From Planctomycetaceae bacterium (GTDB lineage: Bacteria > Planctomycetota > Planctomycetia > Pirellulales > UBA1268), in contig CANGIH010000057.1 of NCBI GenBank assembly GCA_947453875.1, positions 1 through 9,981 of the forward strand: DNA of 9,981 nucleotides, given 5' to 3'. Below, piece by piece: positions 8,301-9,981 of the stretch; the stretch's first letter is position 1, and every line of letters begins with the position of its first letter. Position numbers and translations under genes: made by a program. Below the pieces are notes generated by a model. The model saw only the letters and a list, made by a program, of their open reading frames with translations, had not been told where the DNA came from and made no database searches.

Positions 8301-9981
8301 CGCTTGTTCGTCCAGGGGACGTCGATCACCTGCTCCTTCAGATGGAGCCGGCCGTCGCGCACCATCCAGGTCCTGAGCGTGAAGCCGCCGCGGTGGTCGT
8401 CACCGACCTCGACCCGCACCGGCCACTGCGTCCGCCCTGGCTCGGTCCAGAGGCGCGAAACGAGCTTGCCGTCCTGAAGCACTTCGACGAGGACGCGGCC
8501 TTGGTCGTAGCCCGTGGCGACGATCGCCTCGAAGCTGCTCCCCGGTTGGGCAGTCGTCGTCGCCGCAGTGAGCATGAGGGGGCGCTTGATCACTGAAATC
8601 GTCGATTCGGGGGCGACGACTTCGATCGTGTGACGGGCCTTCACGTCGGGGGTGCCGTCCGCCCCGGGCACGACAAATTCCGCCCGGTAGATGCCGGGGG
8701 GGAGCTTGACCTTGGCCACCGCCTTGCCCGTGACGCCGTCGGTGGTGTCCTCGGCTTTGAAGACCTCCTCGCCGCTCTCCCAGCCTTCGGGATCATTCGG
8801 ATCGGGGGTGGGGAGCGACGCCGGGATCCGCGCTGGCTTGCCTCCACGTTGGGCCCCGGGTGCACCCCGCCCGGCAGCGCGAGGGCGCAGCACCGCGAAT
8901 TGTTGGAGGAGGTCGCCGCGGAGCGGCTGCTCGGGCTGGACGAGGCGGCGGATCGTGAGCGTGCCTCTTGCCGCGCGCGGCTCGTCATCGAGCGACCGCG
9001 TCGTGACGGTGAGCGTCACCTCGGCCGGTGCGCCGTCCGGGCCTGTCGCCTGCCAGTCATCGGCCTTCACGTCGGCCTGGAGCGGCGCGTAGCCGGCGCG
9101 GACGGCCCGGTCGGTGGACCGCGTCTCGCCAGCGGGATCGGTGACGTCGGCGATCACCCGGTAGGTGAACACCGGCAGGCTGTCGACCGGCACGCCCCGG
9201 TCGGGCTTCGCCGGAAACTCCACAGTGAAGTGTCCATCCGCGTCGGTCGTGGCGCTGCCGCGCAGAATCCGGGCCGGGCCCGCGTCGAACGGGATCCAGG
9301 GGAAGAACCAGCGGCACCAAGGGGGGAACCGCATCTGCCGCTCGACCCGGTATCGAACCCTCGCGCCGGCCACCGGCAGGCCGGTGTAGGTGGTGGCGGT
9401 GCCGACGAGGGACACGGCCTTGTCGAGGACGACGGGGTTTCGCGGCGCGGCGAGTTCGACTTTGAACTTCGGCCGTTTGTACTCCTCGACACGAAGCCCG
9501 AGGAGACCGGTCGCCCCCTCCCCCTCGGCGATGATCATCCATTGGCCCGGCAGGGCGCCAGAGGGAATGGCGAACTCACCGTGGAACGAACCATGGCGAT
9601 TCGTTTTCAGCGGCTGCCGGAAAAGCTCGCGGCCATTGGAATCGCGGAAGGTGACACTCACATCGCGGTCGGCCAGTGCCCGGTAGTCGCGCTTGGCCCG
9701 ATCGGCGTGGGCGAGGATTCCTTTGTAGCGGACGATCTGCCCGGGGCGATGGATGCCACGGTCGGCCATGAGGATGAAGCTCGCATGCTGTTGCGGCTGC
9801 TCTTGGTGCCAGACCGAAAGCGGGTCGGAGGCGATCTCGTGGAGGATGCCGTCGAGCGTCGCCGAGAACTGGAGGAGCGTCTCACGCTGTGGCTCGATGG
9901 CAAGCTCGTAAAAACCGTCAGCGTCGGTCGTCGTCTTGCCGGCCGGCTCAAACGGCGCGGGGTTGCCGGCCTGGGCACGGA
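5369..9981 (-). CDS. Large alpha-2-macroglobulin-like protein lacking thioester (5' end outside window)
   Basis: The frame is open from the window edge, giving 1536 visible residues. The start and any signal peptide or lipobox lie outside. Numbering from the edge, ADRGIHRPGQIVRYKG at about 72-87 is the macroglobulin MG2-3 landmark, VEEYKRPKFKVEL at about 164-176 follows, and an aromatic Trp/Phe/Pro cluster sits at 218-231. A Gly/Ala/Pro/Arg-rich linker follows near 8820-8890. A Met-rich segment (675-714) and a Pro/Ala/Gly linker come just before RKNLVETAFFLP (751-762) and PDTLTTW (779-785), the A2M core signature. The alpha-toroid region (about 970-1280) keeps GDGGWPWFPGG, but the thioester CxEQ is SVET at 982-985. 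The C-terminus (DYEFLELSDHRPSL, DASTQLFFERLPRGTHVFEY) matches the bacterial MG10 domain. Only two cysteines are visible. Bacterial macroglobulins are periplasmic or envelope proteins thought to trap proteases; without a thioester this one cannot link covalently by the classical chemistry. No pbpC is beside it. Confidence 0.92.
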   Translation of the reverse strand, partial: RAQAGNPAPFEPAGKTTTDADGFYELAIEPQRETLLQFSATLDGILHEIASDPLSVWHQEQPQQHASFILMADRGIHRPGQIVRYKGILAHADRAKRDYRALADRDVSVTFRDSNGRELFRQPLKTNRHGSFHGEFAIPSGALPGQWMIIAEGEGATGLLGLRVEEYKRPKFKVELAAPRNPVVLDKAVSLVGTATTYTGLPVAGARVRYRVERQMRFPPWCRWFFPWIPFDAGPARILRGSATTDADGHFTVEFPAKPDRGVPVDSLPVFTYRVIADVTDPAGETRSTDRAVRAGYAPLQADVKADDWQATGPDGAPAEVTLTVTTRSLDDEPRAARGTLTIRRLVQPEQPLRGDLLQQFAVLRPRAAGRGAPGAQRGGKPARIPASLPTPDPNDPEGWESGEEVFKAEDTTDGVTGKAVAKVKLPPGIYRAEFVVPGADGTPDVKARHTIEVVAPESTISVIKRPLMLTAATTTAQPGSSFEAIVATGYDQGRVLVEVLQDGKLVSRLWTEPGRTQWPVRVEVGDDHRGGFTLRTWMVRDGRLHLKEQVIDVPWTNKRLEIAWERFTRRVEPGAKQVWRARVKTADDALDGEGKGAPAEIVATLYDQSLDALAPLAWPPGLSGLFRRESSPVNTLFSNRPEVLQQIVGSWAMPQVPVDVSFRRFRDPFGPQSMQFFGFTRRGMMPMFGGPMPAAPMMAEAMMDGSPARYRAMAKGAPVALGLEVDFAAAGEGGGPPPAANTAAAPPPPRKNLVETAFFLPALTSNDDGSVTIEFTLPDTLTTWQFKSLAHDASLRSGTLLDTAVAAKDLMVEPVVPRFLREGDVVEIPVKVGNRSTGSLAGKVRLELFDARTGDSRQALLETPAEQPFELAAGQSKPVVFRVRVPDGTETLRYLATGSAGRAADGEEAFLPVLSRRVLVDESVPITLRGPGSKTVTIARLANVKDHPSIASQSLVVQAASNPAWYAVLALPSIAEPTDESVETLFTRLYANAWAGHIARSDERIAAAFEQWRNPPPGQKPLESPLEKNSELMQTLLAETPWVREAVDEREARHRIGLLFDANRAADEQASALRRLEGMRAGDGGWPWFPGGRTCTPVTLSILSGFGRLRAAGVDLDIQPALATLPWLDGQFVEWRNEAKKRGKGEPTIDSGVALALYARSFFAADMPPQGEAAAAIDFWRNNARMTWMKVDARRSQGHLAIALARAGDRDTALSIIDSLRQRAVDADVKPGEEKDAWQGMWWRDPHPAWWQWAAAPIETQAIMIEAFDEVAGDREAVEALQVWLLSQKRTSRWRGNRATADAIGALLGRGEDLLASTELVTVEVGGEKIEPGNDGTPRAEAGTGFIETRFTRREIEPRMGNVTLSRKEKGLAFGGIHWQYLDDIANVPAVGRAELAIDKQLFVKRQTKAGPELVAAAADGTTRVEVGDELVVRLVVTSDRDYEFLELSDHRPSLTEPVDVLSGWRWADGAGWYLAVRDASTQLFFERLPRGTHVFEYSLRAAHRGMASSGFASIRSRYAPEFSAHSGAVALEVE
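7025..7036 (-). other. Degenerate thioester site (SVET in place of CxEQ)
   Basis: Related proteins have a Cys-x-Glu-Gln motif shortly after a segment like NPAWYAVQALPYL and just before SRYYAN. Here NPAWYAVLALPSI is followed by EPTDESVETLFTRLYAN. The flanks align without gaps, so Ser (7036-7034) replaces the Cys and Thr (7027-7025) replaces the Gln. The intervening Glu is kept. The alignment was made from memory of the family pattern. Confidence 0.75.
7838..7957 (-). other. Methionine-rich segment at the bait-region position
   Basis: Forty residues (675-714 of the visible protein) include ten methionines, four of them in two MM pairs close together (PMMAEAMMDG), together with Pro, Gly and Ala and few bulky aliphatics. 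It is followed by a Pro/Ala/Gly linker (GGGPPPAANTAAAPPPP) leading to the A2M core signature. In macroglobulins this is where the flexible protease bait loop lies. The composition is seen; the bait role is inferred. Confidence 0.55.

Noticed and set aside
5399..8596. A plus-strand open frame of 1065 codons opposite the macroglobulin.
   Set aside because: It lies in exact codon-on-codon register with the macroglobulin. It stays open because the real gene avoids TTA, CTA and TCA codons, as high-GC genes do. Its translation is rich in Arg, Gly, Glu, Asp and His with no recognisable domain, while the opposite strand is a clear family member.
1..9981. Mobile elements, CRISPR arrays, tRNA or rRNA genes, toxin-antitoxin or phage-defence genes.
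   Set aside because: I saw no tandem repeats with spacers, no transposase or integrase motifs, no tRNA-like cloverleaf and no defence-family domains. The window is filled by four minus-strand genes.

Overview
The window is GC-rich (by eye about two thirds G+C), and all the coding I can support lies on the minus strand. Reading downstream along that strand (right to left) the order is: a very large alpha-2-macroglobulin-like protein, a small DUF202 membrane protein, an L-lactate permease (LctP family), then a giant TPR protein with an N-terminal membrane anchor. The first and last genes run off the two ends of the window. There are no convincing plus-strand genes, RNA genes, insertion sequences, CRISPR arrays or attachment sites. 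The best guess for the source is a planctomycete. This rests on the high GC, the Bacteroidetes/Planctomycetes-style macroglobulin, the giant anchored TPR protein and the weak Shine-Dalgarno signals. Another high-GC member of the PVC superphylum is possible, and this assignment is an inference.

Region by region: 9981-5369 holds the macroglobulin, of which 1536 residues are visible and the N-terminus is missing. It has the conserved macroglobulin landmarks, but the thioester Cys and Gln are replaced by Ser and Thr. It also has a methionine-rich, proline-rich stretch where the bait region would sit. 5369-5340 is a 25-nt junction containing a 9-codon mini-ORF that overlaps both the macroglobulin stop and the DUF202 start. 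5343-4924 is DUF202. 4906-3230 is the permease, whose GTG start is set by a clear GAGGAG. 3229-3093 is the only real intergenic gap (137 nt), with a weak hairpin and a possible -10 box. 3092-1 is the TPR protein, with 1030 codons visible and no stop.

The macroglobulin, DUF202 and permease genes are packed tightly enough to be one transcription unit. No known pathway links their products, so co-transcription is supported better than shared function. The TPR gene may be read through from the same unit or have its own promoter. I do not see a complete new multi-gene system here. The most interesting items are the catalytically degenerate macroglobulin with its odd bait-position segment and the mini-ORF relay at its 3' end.
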